From assembly GCF_024220175.1 (NCBI RefSeq), contig NZ_CP098502.1, forward strand, positions 4,096,514 to 4,160,513: DNA of 64,000 bases, written 5' to 3'. The stretch is from Paraconexibacter antarcticus. GTDB lineage: Bacteria; Actinomycetota; Thermoleophilia; Solirubrobacterales; Solirubrobacteraceae. A program made the translations under genes and the position numbers. The notes below the pieces were generated by a model, which worked only from the letters and a program-made list of their open reading frames with translations, was not told the origin of the DNA and did no database searches. Positions 8,771 to 18,018 of this stretch are shown piece after piece (position 1 is the first letter of the stretch; the number at the start of each line of letters is the position of its first letter).

Positions 8771-9723
8771 CACGCGACCTTCTCGGGCTCGCCGAGCCTC
8801 GTCCCCTCGCGGAAGGAGTCCGGGAGCGGGGTGCCCCACATCGAGTTGCCGAGGTGGCCGATCTCCGGGCCCCACTCGATCGCCTTCCAGTCCGGGTCGA
8901 AGATGAGCATGCCGCCGGTCCAGATCTCGACGCGGTTGCCCGAGGGCTCGCGGAAGTAGAGGAACGTCGCGCCGGAGGTGCCGTGCTTGCCCGGGCCCCA
9001 CTCGAGCTCGAAGCCGTGGTCCACGAGGATCGACGCCGCCTTGGTCACCTCGTCCACCGTATCCGCGTAGTACGCGATGTGATGCAGCAGGCCGCCGGTC
9101 TGCGCCGCGTTGCGGGTGACGGCGGTCTCGTGGCTGACGTTGTTGCACGAGAGCCACGAGCCCCAGCGCACGCCCTCGGTGTCCTTGACGAAGTAGTTGT
9201 GGCGGATGCCGAGGACCTCGGTGAGGAACTCCTGCTCGGCGACGACGTCGTCCGCGATGAACGTCACGTGGTCGAAGCGGCGCGGCGCGGCGCCGGTGAG
9301 CGGGATGCGGCTCGGGTGGCTCGCCATGCGGGAGACCTGGTCGCCCTCGGCCTGGAAGTACTCGACCTCCCAGTACAGCTCGAAGGGCAGGCCGCCCGGC
9401 GTCGTGAAGCGGTAGGAGTCGCCGTGGCCGTCGTTGCCCGCGCCGGCGCGCTCCTCGACGGTGATGCCCCTGCCCTCGAGCCGGGTGCGGATCTCGTCGG
9501 CGTCGGCCTTCGCGGGGACGCGCCAGCCGAGGTGCGCGAGGCCCGACTCGGGACCCTCGGTGAGCTGCAGCGTGTGGTGGTCCCAGTCCTGCCAGGCCCG
9601 GAGGAACACGGTGCCCTCGCGCTCCTCGCTGACCTGCAGCCCGATGATGTCGGTGAAGAACGCCCGGGAGGCGGCAAGGTCGGTCACGACGAGTTCGGCG
9701 TGGCCCAGATGGGTGATCGGCAT
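8770..9723 (-). CDS. Extradiol (meta-cleavage) catechol dioxygenase, VOC fold
   Basis: 317 residues, first gene of the leftward operon. Two-domain type I extradiol dioxygenase: the iron ligands are His152 (FDHVTF), His214 (LLHHIAYY) and Glu266 (NRVEIWTGG), spaced as in catechol 2,3-dioxygenases. It should open the ring of the catechol formed by the preceding steps, using Fe(II) and O2. The ATG at 9723 has GGAG/AGGA-like sequence a few bases upstream. The upstream 80 bp hold a perfect TAACGATCGTTA palindrome and a GTCC-N9-GGAC repeat. Confidence 0.92.
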   Translation of the reverse strand: MPITHLGHAELVVTDLAASRAFFTDIIGLQVSEEREGTVFLRAWQDWDHHTLQLTEGPESGLAHLGWRVPAKADADEIRTRLEGRGITVEERAGAGNDGHGDSYRFTTPGGLPFELYWEVEYFQAEGDQVSRMASHPSRIPLTGAAPRRFDHVTFIADDVVAEQEFLTEVLGIRHNYFVKDTEGVRWGSWLSCNNVSHETAVTRNAAQTGGLLHHIAYYADTVDEVTKAASILVDHGFELEWGPGKHGTSGATFLYFREPSGNRVEIWTGGMLIFDPDWKAIEWGPEIGHLGNSMWGTPLPDSFREGTRLGEPEKVA

Positions 9724-9745
9724 GACGAGATTCCTCCAGGACGGG

Positions 9746-9757
9746 TAACGATCGTTA
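9746..9757. promoter_or_regulatory. Perfect 12-bp palindrome TAACGATCGTTA
   Basis: Fully self-complementary site 23 bp upstream of the extradiol dioxygenase start, in the promoter/leader of the aromatic operon. Size and symmetry suit a TetR-, MarR- or IclR-type dimer. No regulator can be assigned from sequence alone. Confidence 0.5.
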
Positions 9758-9792
9758 GGTCTATCGGTGCCTCGCGGCCCGGCGCAATGGAC

Positions 9793-9809
9793 GTCCGTCT
9801 ATCTAGGAC
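9793..9809. promoter_or_regulatory. Candidate IclR operator 1, GTCC-N9-GGAC
   Basis: Inverted repeat GTCC/GGAC with nine bases between, sharing the core CTAT and the outer A after GGAC with the site at 10586-10602. It overlaps the stop codon of the IclR gene and lies about 70 bp upstream of the extradiol dioxygenase start. Assignment to the neighbouring IclR protein is inference from co-occurrence. Confidence 0.5.
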
Positions 9810-10579
9810 AATACCGCGGCGGCCTCGGGGAGGACCGCGGCACGGAGCTGGCGGCTGACGCCCTCCGCGGCGCCGACGATCGTCGCGCGGTAGGCGTGCT
9901 CCTGCTGCCCGAAGCGGGCGGTCGGCGCCGAGATCGACATCGCGGCGACGACGTGCCCGTCGGCGTCGACGATCGGGGCGGCGACGCACGAGAGGCCGCG
10001 CTGGACCTCCTCGCGGTCGAAGGCGACGCCGTCGCGGCGGATGCGGTGCAGCTCGGCGTACAGGGCCTCGCGGTCGCAGATCGTGGCGACGGTGAGCTGC
10101 GGCATGCCGTGCTGGTCGAGGACGGCGTCGATCTCGGCCGGCTCCAGGTGGGCCAGGAGAAGCTTGCCGACCCCGCTGCAGTGGGCCGGAAGCGTGGCGC
10201 CCACGGCGGAGACGGGGACGGCGGCGGCCCGCGCGCCGGGCACGCGGTCGACGTAGACGACGCGCCCGCTGTCGAGGGCGGCGACGTGGATCATCTCGCC
10301 GCAGTGGCGGGCGAGCCGCAGCGCCATCGCCCGGGCGAGCGGACGGAACGGGGCGTTGCCGGTGACGAGGCGCTCGAGCGACAGCGCCCGCCAGCCGATG
10401 GCGTAGCGACCGCCGTGACCGCGGCGCAGGAGGCCGATCTCGGCCATCGAGGTGAGCAGCAGGTGCGCCTTCGACTTGCTCATCGCGAGCTTCGCGGCGA
10501 CCTCGGTCGGCCCGAGCTCGGGCTGATCGAGGTCGTAGAGGTCGAGGATCCGGCCGACGTTCTTCACCGTGAGCAGCAT
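9803..10579 (-). CDS. IclR-family transcriptional regulator
   Basis: 258 residues; start ATG at 10579 (MLLTVKNVGRIL). N-terminal winged helix-turn-helix about residues 5-65 (EVAAKLAMSKSKAHLLLTSM as recognition region, then GRYAIG wing), followed by an IclR effector domain (about 75-250) with the conserved segments CSGVGKLLLAHL, GVAFDREEVQRGLSCVAAPI and AAMSISAP. It sits between the leftward ring-cleavage operon and the rightward hydratase-dehydrogenase-aldolase operon and likely controls both, as IclR proteins commonly do in aromatic catabolism. Its own start lies 7 bp from a GTCC-N9-GGAC repeat, which suggests autoregulation. Confidence 0.9.
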   Translation of the reverse strand: MLLTVKNVGRILDLYDLDQPELGPTEVAAKLAMSKSKAHLLLTSMAEIGLLRRGHGGRYAIGWRALSLERLVTGNAPFRPLARAMALRLARHCGEMIHVAALDSGRVVYVDRVPGARAAAVPVSAVGATLPAHCSGVGKLLLAHLEPAEIDAVLDQHGMPQLTVATICDREALYAELHRIRRDGVAFDREEVQRGLSCVAAPIVDADGHVVAAMSISAPTARFGQQEHAYRATIVGAAEGVSRQLRAAVLPEAAAVLS

Positions 10580-10585
10580 CGTCCC

Positions 10586-10602
10586 GTCCAAACTATCAGG
10601 AC
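10586..10602. promoter_or_regulatory. Candidate IclR operator 2, GTCC-N9-GGAC
   Basis: Second copy of the GTCC-N9-GGAC inverted repeat, in the 63-bp gap between the divergent IclR and hydratase starts. Core CTATC is shared with operator 1. It is placed to affect both directions. Confidence 0.55.
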
Positions 10603-10642
10603 AGCGCTTGCGGGCGGAACGGGCAGCTGGTCGGGTGCAGGC

Positions 10643-11467
10643 GTGCCCTCTCCCCCGTCCTCGCTCGACCTCTCCCGGGCCGGTGCCGTCGCGACCGCGC
10701 TGCTCGACGCGTTCGAGACCGGCCGCCCGCTGGACCCGATCTCGGCCACGCACGCCGACCTCACGGTGGACGACGCCTACGCGATCCAGCGGGCGCTCAT
10801 CGCCGGTCACGCGGCGGCGGGCCGGACCGTCACCGGCCGCAAGATCGGCCTGACGAGCGCGGGCATCCAGCAGCAGCTCGGCGTCGACCAGCCGGACTTC
10901 GGCGTCCTCTTCGACACGCACACCTTCGGCGACGGCGCGACCGTCTCGCTCGCCGCGCTCCACACGATCACCCCGCGCATCGAGGGCGAGGTCGGCTTCC
11001 TCCTGTCGCGGCCGCTGGCCGGAGGGGTGGGTGGGGACGCGATCACCGCGCAGGACGTGCGCGACGCGACCGCCGGGGTCATGCCGGTCTTCGAGCTCAT
11101 CGACTCGCGCATCCGCGACTGGCGGATCACGCTCGTCGACACGGTCGCCGACAACGCCTCCTGCCTCGGCGCGGTGATCGCCGATCACGTCACGCTCCCG
11201 GACGCCGGCCCGCTGCCGCAGACGAAGATGACCCTCGCCCGCGACGGCGAGGTCGTCATGGCCGGCGAGGGCAGCGCGGTGCTCGGTGACCCGGCCGAGG
11301 CCGTCGCCTGGCTCGCGAACGAGCTCGGCCGCCGCGGCGACGAGCTGCCCGCCGGCGTCCCGATCCTCTCGGGCTCCCTCACCCCGGCCATCGACGCGAC
11401 CCCCGGCGTGTACGTCGCCGACTTCGGGCCGCTGCTCGGCACCGTCACCGTCACGATCGAGGCCTGA
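10643..11467 (+). CDS. 2-hydroxypenta-2,4-dienoate hydratase (2-keto-4-pentenoate hydratase)
   Basis: 274 residues from GTG at 10643. Fumarylacetoacetate-hydrolase-type fold seen in hydratases: GRKIGLTSAGIQQQLGVDQPD, then metal-binding region PRIEGEVGFLL, a middle segment ATAGVMPVFELIDSRIRDW and the lysine-bearing segment in MTLARDGEVVMAGEGSAVL. It would add water to 2-hydroxypenta-2,4-dienoate to give 4-hydroxy-2-oxovalerate. It opens a three-gene rightward operon whose other members perform the next two steps. The chosen start is the first in-frame GTG after the IclR-box; no strong ribosome site is evident. Confidence 0.9.
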   Translation: MPSPPSSLDLSRAGAVATALLDAFETGRPLDPISATHADLTVDDAYAIQRALIAGHAAAGRTVTGRKIGLTSAGIQQQLGVDQPDFGVLFDTHTFGDGATVSLAALHTITPRIEGEVGFLLSRPLAGGVGGDAITAQDVRDATAGVMPVFELIDSRIRDWRITLVDTVADNASCLGAVIADHVTLPDAGPLPQTKMTLARDGEVVMAGEGSAVLGDPAEAVAWLANELGRRGDELPAGVPILSGSLTPAIDATPGVYVADFGPLLGTVTVTIEA

Positions 11468-11471
11468 GCGG

Positions 11472-12398
11472 ATGAGCACCCCCGTGAAGGTCGCGATCCT
11501 CGGCACCGGCAACATCGGCACCGACCTGCTCATGAAGCTGCGGGCGGTCGACGAGATCGAGGTGGCGCTGTTCGCCGGGATCGACCCGGCCTCCGCGGGG
11601 CTCGCCCGCGCGGCGCAGCTCGGCGTGCCGGTCTCCCACGCGGGCCTGGAGGCGATCCTCGCCGACGACGAGGTCCGGATCGTCTTCGACGCGACCTCCG
11701 CGTACGCGCACCGCGAGGCGGCGCCGCGCCTGCAGGCGGCGGGCAAGGTCGCCGTCGACCTCACCCCCGCCGCGGTCGGGCCGCTCGTCGTCCCGGCCGT
11801 GAACCTCGAGGAGCACGCGGCCGCGCCGAACGTCAACCTCATCACCTGCGGCGGGCAGGCGACGATCCCGATCGTCGCGGCGATCAACGACGCCGCGCCG
11901 CTCGCCTACGCGGAGATGGTCTCGACGATCGCGTCGCTCTCGGCCGGGCCGGGGACGCGGAAGAACATCGACGAGTTCACCTTCACGACCGCCCGCGCCA
12001 TCGAGCGCGTCGGCGGCGCGCAGGAGGGCAAGGCGATCATGGTCCTCAACCCGGCCGACCCGCCGATCCTCATGCGCAACACGCTGTACGCGGTGCCCGC
12101 GGCCGGCACCCTCGACGAGGCCGCGGTGCGCGCCTCGATCGACGCCCGCGTCGCCGAGGTCGCCGCCTACGTCCCCGGCTACCGCTGCAAGTCCGTCGTC
12201 GTCGACGAGCAGGACACGCGCTGGGGCCGCGTCCCGGTCGTCATCGCCCTGCTCGAGGTCGAGGGCGCCGGCGACTTCCTCCCGGCCTACGCGGGCAACC
12301 TGGACATCATGACCGCCGCCGCGTGCCGGATCGGGCGGCGCATCGCGGCGGAGCTCTCCCCTGCGGCTCCCTCCCCCACCACCGAGGTTCCCGCGTGA
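11472..12398 (+). CDS. Acetaldehyde dehydrogenase, acylating
   Basis: 308 residues; starts 4 bp after the hydratase stop. Rossmann motif [13 protein letters not shown] at the N-terminus, nucleophilic Cys126 in [11 protein letters not shown], and the conserved [16 protein letters not shown], matching the MhpF/BphJ/HsaG family. The enzyme converts acetaldehyde, channelled from the partner aldolase, to acetyl-CoA with NAD+ and CoA. Overlap of its stop with the GTG of the aldolase (GTGA) fits a tightly coupled bifunctional complex. Confidence 0.94.
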   Translation: MSTPVKVAILGTGNIGTDLLMKLRAVDEIEVALFAGIDPASAGLARAAQLGVPVSHAGLEAILADDEVRIVFDATSAYAHREAAPRLQAAGKVAVDLTPAAVGPLVVPAVNLEEHAAAPNVNLITCGGQATIPIVAAINDAAPLAYAEMVSTIASLSAGPGTRKNIDEFTFTTARAIERVGGAQEGKAIMVLNPADPPILMRNTLYAVPAAGTLDEAAVRASIDARVAEVAAYVPGYRCKSVVVDEQDTRWGRVPVVIALLEVEGAGDFLPAYAGNLDIMTAAACRIGRRIAAELSPAAPSPTTEVPA

Positions 12399-13429
12399 GC
12401 CCGAAACCGAAGGCCCCGCTCGTCTGCGACACGACCCTGCGCGACGGGTCGCACCCGATGCGCCACACGTACACGGCCGAGCAGGTCGAGGCCGTCGTGC
12501 GCGCGCTCGACCGCGCCGGCGTGGAGATGATCGAGGTCGCGCACGGTGACGGGCTCGGCGGCTCCTCGCTGCAGTACGGCATGAGCGCCGTCGACGAGCT
12601 GGACCTCATCGCCCGCGCCGCCGAGACCGCCGAGCGCGCGCGGATCGCCGTCCTGCTCATCCCCGGCATCGGGACGCGCGTGACGCTGAAGGCCGCGGCC
12701 GAGCGCGGCGCGAGGGCCGTCCGCATCGCCACGCACTGCACCGAGGCCGACGTCTCCGAGCAGCACTTCGCCGCGGCGAAGGCGCTCGGCATGGAGGCGA
12801 TCGGCTTCCTCATGATGAGCCACATGCTCGAGCCGGCCGCGCTGGCCGAGCAGGCGGGCCTGATGGCGGGCTTCGGCGCGGACGCGATCTACATCGTCGA
12901 CTCGGCCGGGGCCCTCGTCCCCGCGGGCGCCCGCGAACGGGTCGCCGCGCTGCGCGACGTCACCGGCGACGTCGGCTTCCACGCCCACAACAACCTCGGC
13001 CTGGCCATCGGCAACACGGTCGCCGCGATCGAGGCGGGCGCCGCCCGGGTCGACGGCTGCCTGCGCGGGCTCGGCGCCGGGGCGGGCAACGCCGCGACCG
13101 AGCTGCTCGCCGCGACGCTCGACCGCATGGGCTACGACACGCCGCTCGACACGTTCGCGCTGAGCGACGCGGCCGAGCACGTCGTCCTGCCGTTCATGCC
13201 CTTCCAGCCGTTCCCCGATCGCGAGTCGCTCGCCATCGGCTACGCCGGGGTCTACTCGACCTTCCTCCTGCACGCCAAGCGCCACGGTGAGCGCCTCGGC
13301 CTCGACCCCCGCGACATCCTCGTCGAGCTCGGCAACCGCAAGGCGGTCGCCGGCCAGGAGGACTGGATCGTCGACGTCGCCGAGGACCTCGCCCGGGCGG
13401 CGGCGGCCACGGGCGCGCCGTCGGCCTGA
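12395..13429 (+). CDS. 4-hydroxy-2-oxovalerate aldolase
   Basis: 344 residues from GTG at 12395. HMGL-like TIM barrel: [14 protein letters not shown] near the N-terminus supplies Arg/Asp for the metal site, [10 protein letters not shown] supplies the two metal-binding histidines, and a C-terminal DmpG-type communication domain follows ([20 protein letters not shown]). It splits 4-hydroxy-2-oxovalerate to pyruvate and acetaldehyde. Last gene of the operon; a strong stem-loop follows. Length is normal for BphI/MhpE/HsaF proteins. Confidence 0.94.
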   Translation: MSPKPKAPLVCDTTLRDGSHPMRHTYTAEQVEAVVRALDRAGVEMIEVAHGDGLGGSSLQYGMSAVDELDLIARAAETAERARIAVLLIPGIGTRVTLKAAAERGARAVRIATHCTEADVSEQHFAAAKALGMEAIGFLMMSHMLEPAALAEQAGLMAGFGADAIYIVDSAGALVPAGARERVAALRDVTGDVGFHAHNNLGLAIGNTVAAIEAGAARVDGCLRGLGAGAGNAATELLAATLDRMGYDTPLDTFALSDAAEHVVLPFMPFQPFPDRESLAIGYAGVYSTFLLHAKRHGERLGLDPRDILVELGNRKAVAGQEDWIVDVAEDLARAAAATGAPSA

Positions 13430-13449
13430 GCGCGTCCGCCCGCCAAGCC

Positions 13450-13498
13450 GCCGACTGACAGCTGACGCAGACCCCTCCGGCGTGAGCTGTCAGTCGGC
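13450..13498. terminator. Bidirectional stem-loop terminator
   Basis: Perfect 14-bp inverted repeat (GCCGACTGACAGCT with its complement) separated by 21 bases, between the convergent aldolase and MarR genes. There is no T-tract, as in other hairpins of this window. Confidence 0.6.
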
Positions 13499-13530
13499 GC
13501 CGGGGCCCGGCGCGTCCGGCCCGGTGTCGC

Positions 13531-14046
13531 TCACCGGGCGCGGGGCAGGTCGCCGACGGCCTCGCGCACGCCGCGCAGCGCCTGGGTGAGCGTGGCGAGC
13601 GTCGCCTCGTCGACGTCGCCGACGCCGAACCCGACGGCGGCGGCCGCGGCCGTCGCCTCGCGCACGATCGCGCGCCCCGGCGGGAGCAGCACGGCGAGCG
13701 AGGCGCGGCGGTCGGTCGGGTGCGGCTCGCGCCTCACCCAGCCCTGCTTCTCGGCGTGGTCGAGGAGGTTCGTCACCGTCGTCTGGTGGACGAGGAGGTA
13801 GCGGCTCAGGTAGCTCGGGGGCCGCGCGCCGCCCTTCGACAGCGCGAGCGTCAGCAGCGCGAGGTACGACGTGCGCCCGATGCCGACCGGGCGCAGCGCC
13901 CGGTCGAGCTCCGCGACGATGACCGCGTGGGCCCGCATGACCGCGGCGACGGCGGCGAAGCGCCCCGCCTCGGGCAGGTCCTGCGCCGCCCAGCGCTCGC
14001 GCACCCACTCGACGGCATCGGGTTCGGGCTCGCGCGCGGTCGCCAC
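13531..14046 (-). CDS. MarR-family transcriptional regulator
   Basis: 171 residues from ATG at 14046. Helical N-terminus, then winged helix-turn-helix with YLSRYLLVHQTTVTNLLDHA as recognition region and REPHPTDRRASLAVLLPPG as the wing. A long C-terminal helix for dimerisation follows. It lies 13 bp downstream of the double-hotdog dehydratase gene on the same strand and so probably belongs to that unit; the target could be the divergent promoter at 15.3 kb. Ligand unknown. Confidence 0.87.
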   Translation of the reverse strand: MATAREPEPDAVEWVRERWAAQDLPEAGRFAAVAAVMRAHAVIVAELDRALRPVGIGRTSYLALLTLALSKGGARPPSYLSRYLLVHQTTVTNLLDHAEKQGWVRREPHPTDRRASLAVLLPPGRAIVREATAAAAAVGFGVGDVDEATLATLTQALRGVREAVGDLPRAR

Positions 14047-14059
14047 GGGACGGAGTCTG

Positions 14060-15265
14060 TCAGCGCGCCCGGCGGGCCGCGGGGCTCTGGCTCGCGTCGT
14101 CGTCGCGGCTCGGCAGCGCGACGGTCGCCTTGCCGGGCATGCAGTCCTCGCCGCGCTGGTTCACCGCGCGCGTCTCGATGTCCACGACGTGCTCGCCGTC
14201 CTCGTCGACCCGGATCCCCGTCACGGTGCCACTGAGCTCGACGACGTCGGAGAGGAAGACGAAGCGCCGGTAGCGCGACTCGCACGCCTTGATGAAGCCC
14301 GCGTCCCCGCACCAGTGCGAGAGGTGGTGGATCTGCCAGGCCTGACGCTGGAAGCCGACGTCGTACGGGTACCCGACGCCCATCGCCCGGGCCGCGTGCT
14401 TGTTGTAGTGGACGGAGTAGATCGGCTCCTGCGCGCTCGTCTCGGGGTCGCGGAAGGACCACGCCGGGTGCTTGGCGTAGGAGTGCAGCGCGACGGCGTG
14501 CGCGCTGAGGCGCGGGATCGGCGTGCCGCCGCCGACGACGAACGCGATCTCGTCCGTGAGGCCGATCGGCCCCTTCGTGAGCGTGTCGACGTGGTCACCG
14601 ACCTTCACGTCCTCGACGTAGCGGGGCGTCGCGCCGCGCGGCGCCTCGGCGAGCACCTGCGCCTCGATCCGCTCGAGGTCCGCCGCGTCCCACGGGTGCG
14701 GCAGCTTCGGCCCGGAGCCCTGCTCGGACTTGTCCTTCGTCTTCTCCTTCGCGGCGGACCGCTCGAAGTTCACGACCTCCCAGTGGATCTGGGCGAGCTC
14801 CTCGCCGTGCTGGTTCGCGTACCGGTTCGTGAAGAGATCGGTGACCATGTTCCCAGCGAAGTTCGAGGGTCGCGGGCCCGTGAAGCCGTCGTACGTGCAC
14901 GTCGCGTTCACCGTGTCGCCGACGTACACCGGCTTGCGGAACGTCACGCGCGTGAGGTTGTGGAACGAGCCGAGGCCCGGCCACCCGAACTGGATGCCGG
15001 AGAAGCAGCCGATGAAGAAGCTCGGCGGGGCGACGCGCGCGCCGTAGGGCGAGGACTCCGCGTACTCGGCGTCGGTCCACAGCGGGTTGATGTCCCCGAT
15101 GCCCGCCGCGAACTTCGCGACGGCGATCCGGGTCGCCTCCTCGTTGTTCGTCGAGTGCTCGATGCGCAGCTGCGTGCCGGCGCGCTTGCTCATCGACGCG
15201 ATGAGCTCATCGGTCAGCAGCGCCTCGGGCATCTCCCCGGCGCGGCGGGTCGTCGTCTCGGTCAT
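14060..15265 (-). CDS. MaoC-like/FAS1-type double-hotdog dehydratase
   Basis: 401 residues. An N-terminal hotdog domain (about 25-180; IGDINPLWTDAEYA and PSFFIGCFSG resemble FAS1-like dehydratases) and a C-terminal MaoC-type hotdog (about 225-390; KVGDHVDTLTKGPIG, VELSGTVTGIRVDEDG). The H-bearing hydratase pattern is degenerate, the usual D-x4-H being represented by DINPLW in the first half. Likely acts as enoyl-CoA hydratase or acyl dehydratase on an unusual acyl chain. Divergent from the CoA ligase at 15315, suggesting a shared promoter and substrate path. Confidence 0.75.
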   Translation of the reverse strand: MTETTTRRAGEMPEALLTDELIASMSKRAGTQLRIEHSTNNEEATRIAVAKFAAGIGDINPLWTDAEYAESSPYGARVAPPSFFIGCFSGIQFGWPGLGSFHNLTRVTFRKPVYVGDTVNATCTYDGFTGPRPSNFAGNMVTDLFTNRYANQHGEELAQIHWEVVNFERSAAKEKTKDKSEQGSGPKLPHPWDAADLERIEAQVLAEAPRGATPRYVEDVKVGDHVDTLTKGPIGLTDEIAFVVGGGTPIPRLSAHAVALHSYAKHPAWSFRDPETSAQEPIYSVHYNKHAARAMGVGYPYDVGFQRQAWQIHHLSHWCGDAGFIKACESRYRRFVFLSDVVELSGTVTGIRVDEDGEHVVDIETRAVNQRGEDCMPGKATVALPSRDDDASQSPAARRAR

Positions 15266-15284
15266 GCCCCGATATTACTCTACT

Positions 15285-15302
15285 GTCCAACCAATGAGGT
15301 GT
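15285..15302. promoter_or_regulatory. Degenerate GTCC-type box in divergent promoter
   Basis: GTCCAACCAATGAGGTGT lies 19 bp from the dehydratase start and 12 bp before the CoA ligase start. It matches 12 of 18 positions of the site at 10586 (left half GTCC intact, right half weak). This AT-richer stretch is the only non-coding space between the two genes, so promoter elements must lie here. Confidence 0.3.
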
Positions 15303-15314
15303 AGACTTTTCCGT

Positions 15315-16943
15315 ATGGTCAGCACCTTCGTCTGGGGCGACACGGTCGCGCGCTCCGAAACCGGCGGAATCCCGTTCCTCCTCTACGAGCCCCGCCGCAC
15401 CCGCCTGCCGCAGCTGCTCGAGGACGGCGCGCGCTGGGGCGACCGTCCCCACCTCGTCCAGGGCGACCGCACGCTGACCTTCGACGACACCCTCGCGGTC
15501 GTCGACGCCGTCGGCGCGCACCTGCGCGACCTCGGCGTCGCCCCCGGCGACCGCGTCCTCATCCTCGCCGTCAACTCCCCGGAGTGGGTCGTCTCGCTGT
15601 GGGCGAGCCTCGCGATCGGCGCGATCGCCGCCCCCGGCAACGGGTGGTGGAGCGAGGAGGAGGTCGAGCACGCGATCGCCCTCACCGAGCCGGCCCTCGT
15701 CATCGGGGACGCCAAGCGCCTGGCCAAGGTCCCGGCCGGCACGGCGACGATCGACGTCGACGACCTGCGCCCGATGGTCGATGCAGCCATCGCCGCGGCC
15801 CGCGCGGGCACGCCGCCCCCGCCGGTCGACCGCGTCTCGGACGGGGACGAGAACGACCCCGGCCTCATCGTCTTCACCGCCGGCACGACCGGCCTGCCGA
15901 AGGGCGCGACCCTCGCGCACCGCTCGTGGATCGCGACGATGCACCAGTCGCTTGCCGTGTCGCGCCGCCTCCCCCACATGCTGAAGCCCGACGACCGCGG
16001 CTTCGTCTCCCTCCTCACCGGGCCCCTCTTCCACATCGGCGGCCTGCAGGCCCTGGGCCTCGCGCTCATCGGCGGCGGGACGCTCGTCTTCCTCGAGGGG
16101 AAGTTCGACCCCGCCCAGGTCCTCGAGGTCATCGAGAGGCACCGCGTGGAGGTCTGGGGCGCGATCCCGACGATGACGATCCGGGTCCTCGAGCACCCGT
16201 CGCTGAAGGACCGCGACGTCAGCTCGATGCGCTCGATCCCGCTCGGGGGCGCCCCGGTCTCCCCCGAGCTGCTCGAGCGCCTGCAGGCCGCGTTCCCGAA
16301 CACCGCGCAGCGGGTGAACAACGTCTACGGCATGACCGAGACGAGCGGCACCCTTGCCCGCGCGAGCACGCGGACGATCACCGAGTTCCCCGGGACGACC
16401 GGCTACCCCCTGCCCGCCGTCGACCTCGTCATCTCAAGCCCCGACGAGGACGGCGTCGGCGAGATCCTCGCGCGCACCCCCGGCCAGATGCTCGGCTACT
16501 GGCGGGACGAGGAGGCGACCGCCGCGACGATCGACGCCGACGGCTTCGTCCACTCGGGCGACCTCGGGAAGCTCGTCGACGGCCGCCTCTACGTCACCGG
16601 GCGCTCGAAGGACGTCGTCATCCGCGGCGGCGAGAACATCGCCGCGCCGCACGTCGAGGCGACGCTCCACCAGCATCCGGACGTCGCGGACGTCGCCGTC
16701 GTCGGCCTCCCCCATCCCGACCTCGGCGAGGAGGTCGCGGCGGCCGTGAAGCTCCGCCCGGGGGCGACGGCGGGTGTGCCCGAGCTCGACGCCTACGCCC
16801 GCGAGCGGATCGCCGCCTTCGCGGTGCCGAGCCGCTGGTGGCTGACCGAGGACGACCTCCCGATGACCGACGCCGGCAAGGCCGACAAGAAGCGCCTGCG
16901 GGTCGTGTTCCCGGCGGCGACCGAGGCCACGCCCGGCGGCTGA
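15315..16943 (+). CDS. Acyl-CoA synthetase (class I adenylate-forming)
   Basis: 542 residues from ATG at 15315. P-loop [17 protein letters not shown]5 [30 protein letters not shown], hinge [21 protein letters not shown] and lysine motif [12 protein letters not shown]. The last motif has lysines but lacks the usual GK(I/V)xR, similar to FadD-type ligases. Followed 2 bp later by a GAF-LuxR regulator gene in the same direction. Likely activates a fatty or alicyclic acid that feeds the nearby acyl-CoA dehydrogenases; substrate unknown. Confidence 0.88.
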   Translation: MVSTFVWGDTVARSETGGIPFLLYEPRRTRLPQLLEDGARWGDRPHLVQGDRTLTFDDTLAVVDAVGAHLRDLGVAPGDRVLILAVNSPEWVVSLWASLAIGAIAAPGNGWWSEEEVEHAIALTEPALVIGDAKRLAKVPAGTATIDVDDLRPMVDAAIAAARAGTPPPPVDRVSDGDENDPGLIVFTAGTTGLPKGATLAHRSWIATMHQSLAVSRRLPHMLKPDDRGFVSLLTGPLFHIGGLQALGLALIGGGTLVFLEGKFDPAQVLEVIERHRVEVWGAIPTMTIRVLEHPSLKDRDVSSMRSIPLGGAPVSPELLERLQAAFPNTAQRVNNVYGMTETSGTLARASTRTITEFPGTTGYPLPAVDLVISSPDEDGVGEILARTPGQMLGYWRDEEATAATIDADGFVHSGDLGKLVDGRLYVTGRSKDVVIRGGENIAAPHVEATLHQHPDVADVAVVGLPHPDLGEEVAAAVKLRPGATAGVPELDAYARERIAAFAVPSRWWLTEDDLPMTDAGKADKKRLRVVFPAATEATPGG

Positions 16944-16945
16944 CG

Positions 16946-17980
16946 ATGGTCCGCGACGCGGCAACGGCGGCCGCCGAGCGCGACCGCCTCGCGAAGGACG
17001 TCCGCGCCGGCGACGCCCACGACGCCGCCGCGCTCGCCGCCCGGCTGCGGGAGCTCGACCGGCTCACCGCCGAGCTCCGCGGGGCGAGCGAGGCGTCCCA
17101 TGACGGTGGACGCCGCACCCGCGCGCTCATCGCGATCAACGGCGCGATCGGCCGGCTGCGCGAGCTCGACGGCACCGCCGCCCTCATCGAGCAGGTCCCG
17201 GCCGAGCTGTGCCGCTGCTGCGGGTTCACGCGCGCGATGATCTCGCGGGTGGAGGGCTCCCGCTGGATCCCGGAGGTGCTGCACCTCGCCGAGGCGGCAC
17301 CGGAGAACGACGCCTTCACGAGCTTCATCGGGGACCTCGAGATCCCGCTCGAGCACATGCTCGTCGAGACCGAGCTCGTGCGCCGTCGCATCCCGGTCCT
17401 CGTCCTGGATCCCGCCGCCCGCAACGCCGGCACCTTCCGCAACCTCGTCGACGTCGCCGGGACGACGTCCTACGTCGCCGCGCCGATCATGCCGACGCGC
17501 CGGGTCATCGGCTTCCTCCACGCCGACCGCGCCGGCCAGGGGAGCGAGGTCGACGCCGTCGACCGCGACACGCTGTGGGCGTTCGCCGAGCACTTCGGCC
17601 TCCTCTTCGAGCGCGCGGTCATCGTCGAGCGGCTCGAGCGCCAGCGGGCGGAGATCCACGCGACGCTCATGGCCGCGGCGGACGCGGTGAACGCGCTCGC
17701 GGAGGAGGAGCTCGGGCTCGCGCACCACGAGCGGCCGCCCGAGCACGCGCTCGCCGCGCGGCCGGGGGCGCGCGTCTCGCCGCTCGCGACGCTCCTGTCG
17801 GCGCGCGAGCGCGAGGTCCTCGAGCTCGTCGCCTCGGGCGCGACGAACGTCGAGATCGCCGCGCAGCTCGTCATCGCCCCCGGCACCGTGAAGTCGCACG
17901 TCAAGCGCATCATGCGCAAGCTGCGGGTGAGCAACCGCGCCGAGGCGGTCGCCCGCTATCTGCAGCTCACGCGACGCTGA
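16946..17980 (+). CDS. GAF-domain LuxR-type transcriptional regulator
   Basis: 344 residues. N-terminal helical segment rich in Ala/Arg (possible coiled coil, 1-60), a GAF-like sensor domain (about 75-235, with [20 protein letters not shown]) and a C-terminal LuxR helix-turn-helix (about 275-340, [18 protein letters not shown]...[14 protein letters not shown]). The same architecture and segments occur in the protein at 21174-22334, so the two are paralogues. Adjacent to a CoA ligase, it probably senses a small molecule or acyl compound and controls local acyl-CoA genes. Confidence 0.88.
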   Translation: MVRDAATAAAERDRLAKDVRAGDAHDAAALAARLRELDRLTAELRGASEASHDGGRRTRALIAINGAIGRLRELDGTAALIEQVPAELCRCCGFTRAMISRVEGSRWIPEVLHLAEAAPENDAFTSFIGDLEIPLEHMLVETELVRRRIPVLVLDPAARNAGTFRNLVDVAGTTSYVAAPIMPTRRVIGFLHADRAGQGSEVDAVDRDTLWAFAEHFGLLFERAVIVERLERQRAEIHATLMAAADAVNALAEEELGLAHHERPPEHALAARPGARVSPLATLLSAREREVLELVASGATNVEIAAQLVIAPGTVKSHVKRIMRKLRVSNRAEAVARYLQLTRR

Positions 17981-18018
17981 GCAGACGGCCGGAACAAGCC
18001 CTCTGGGCGCAGATCCGG

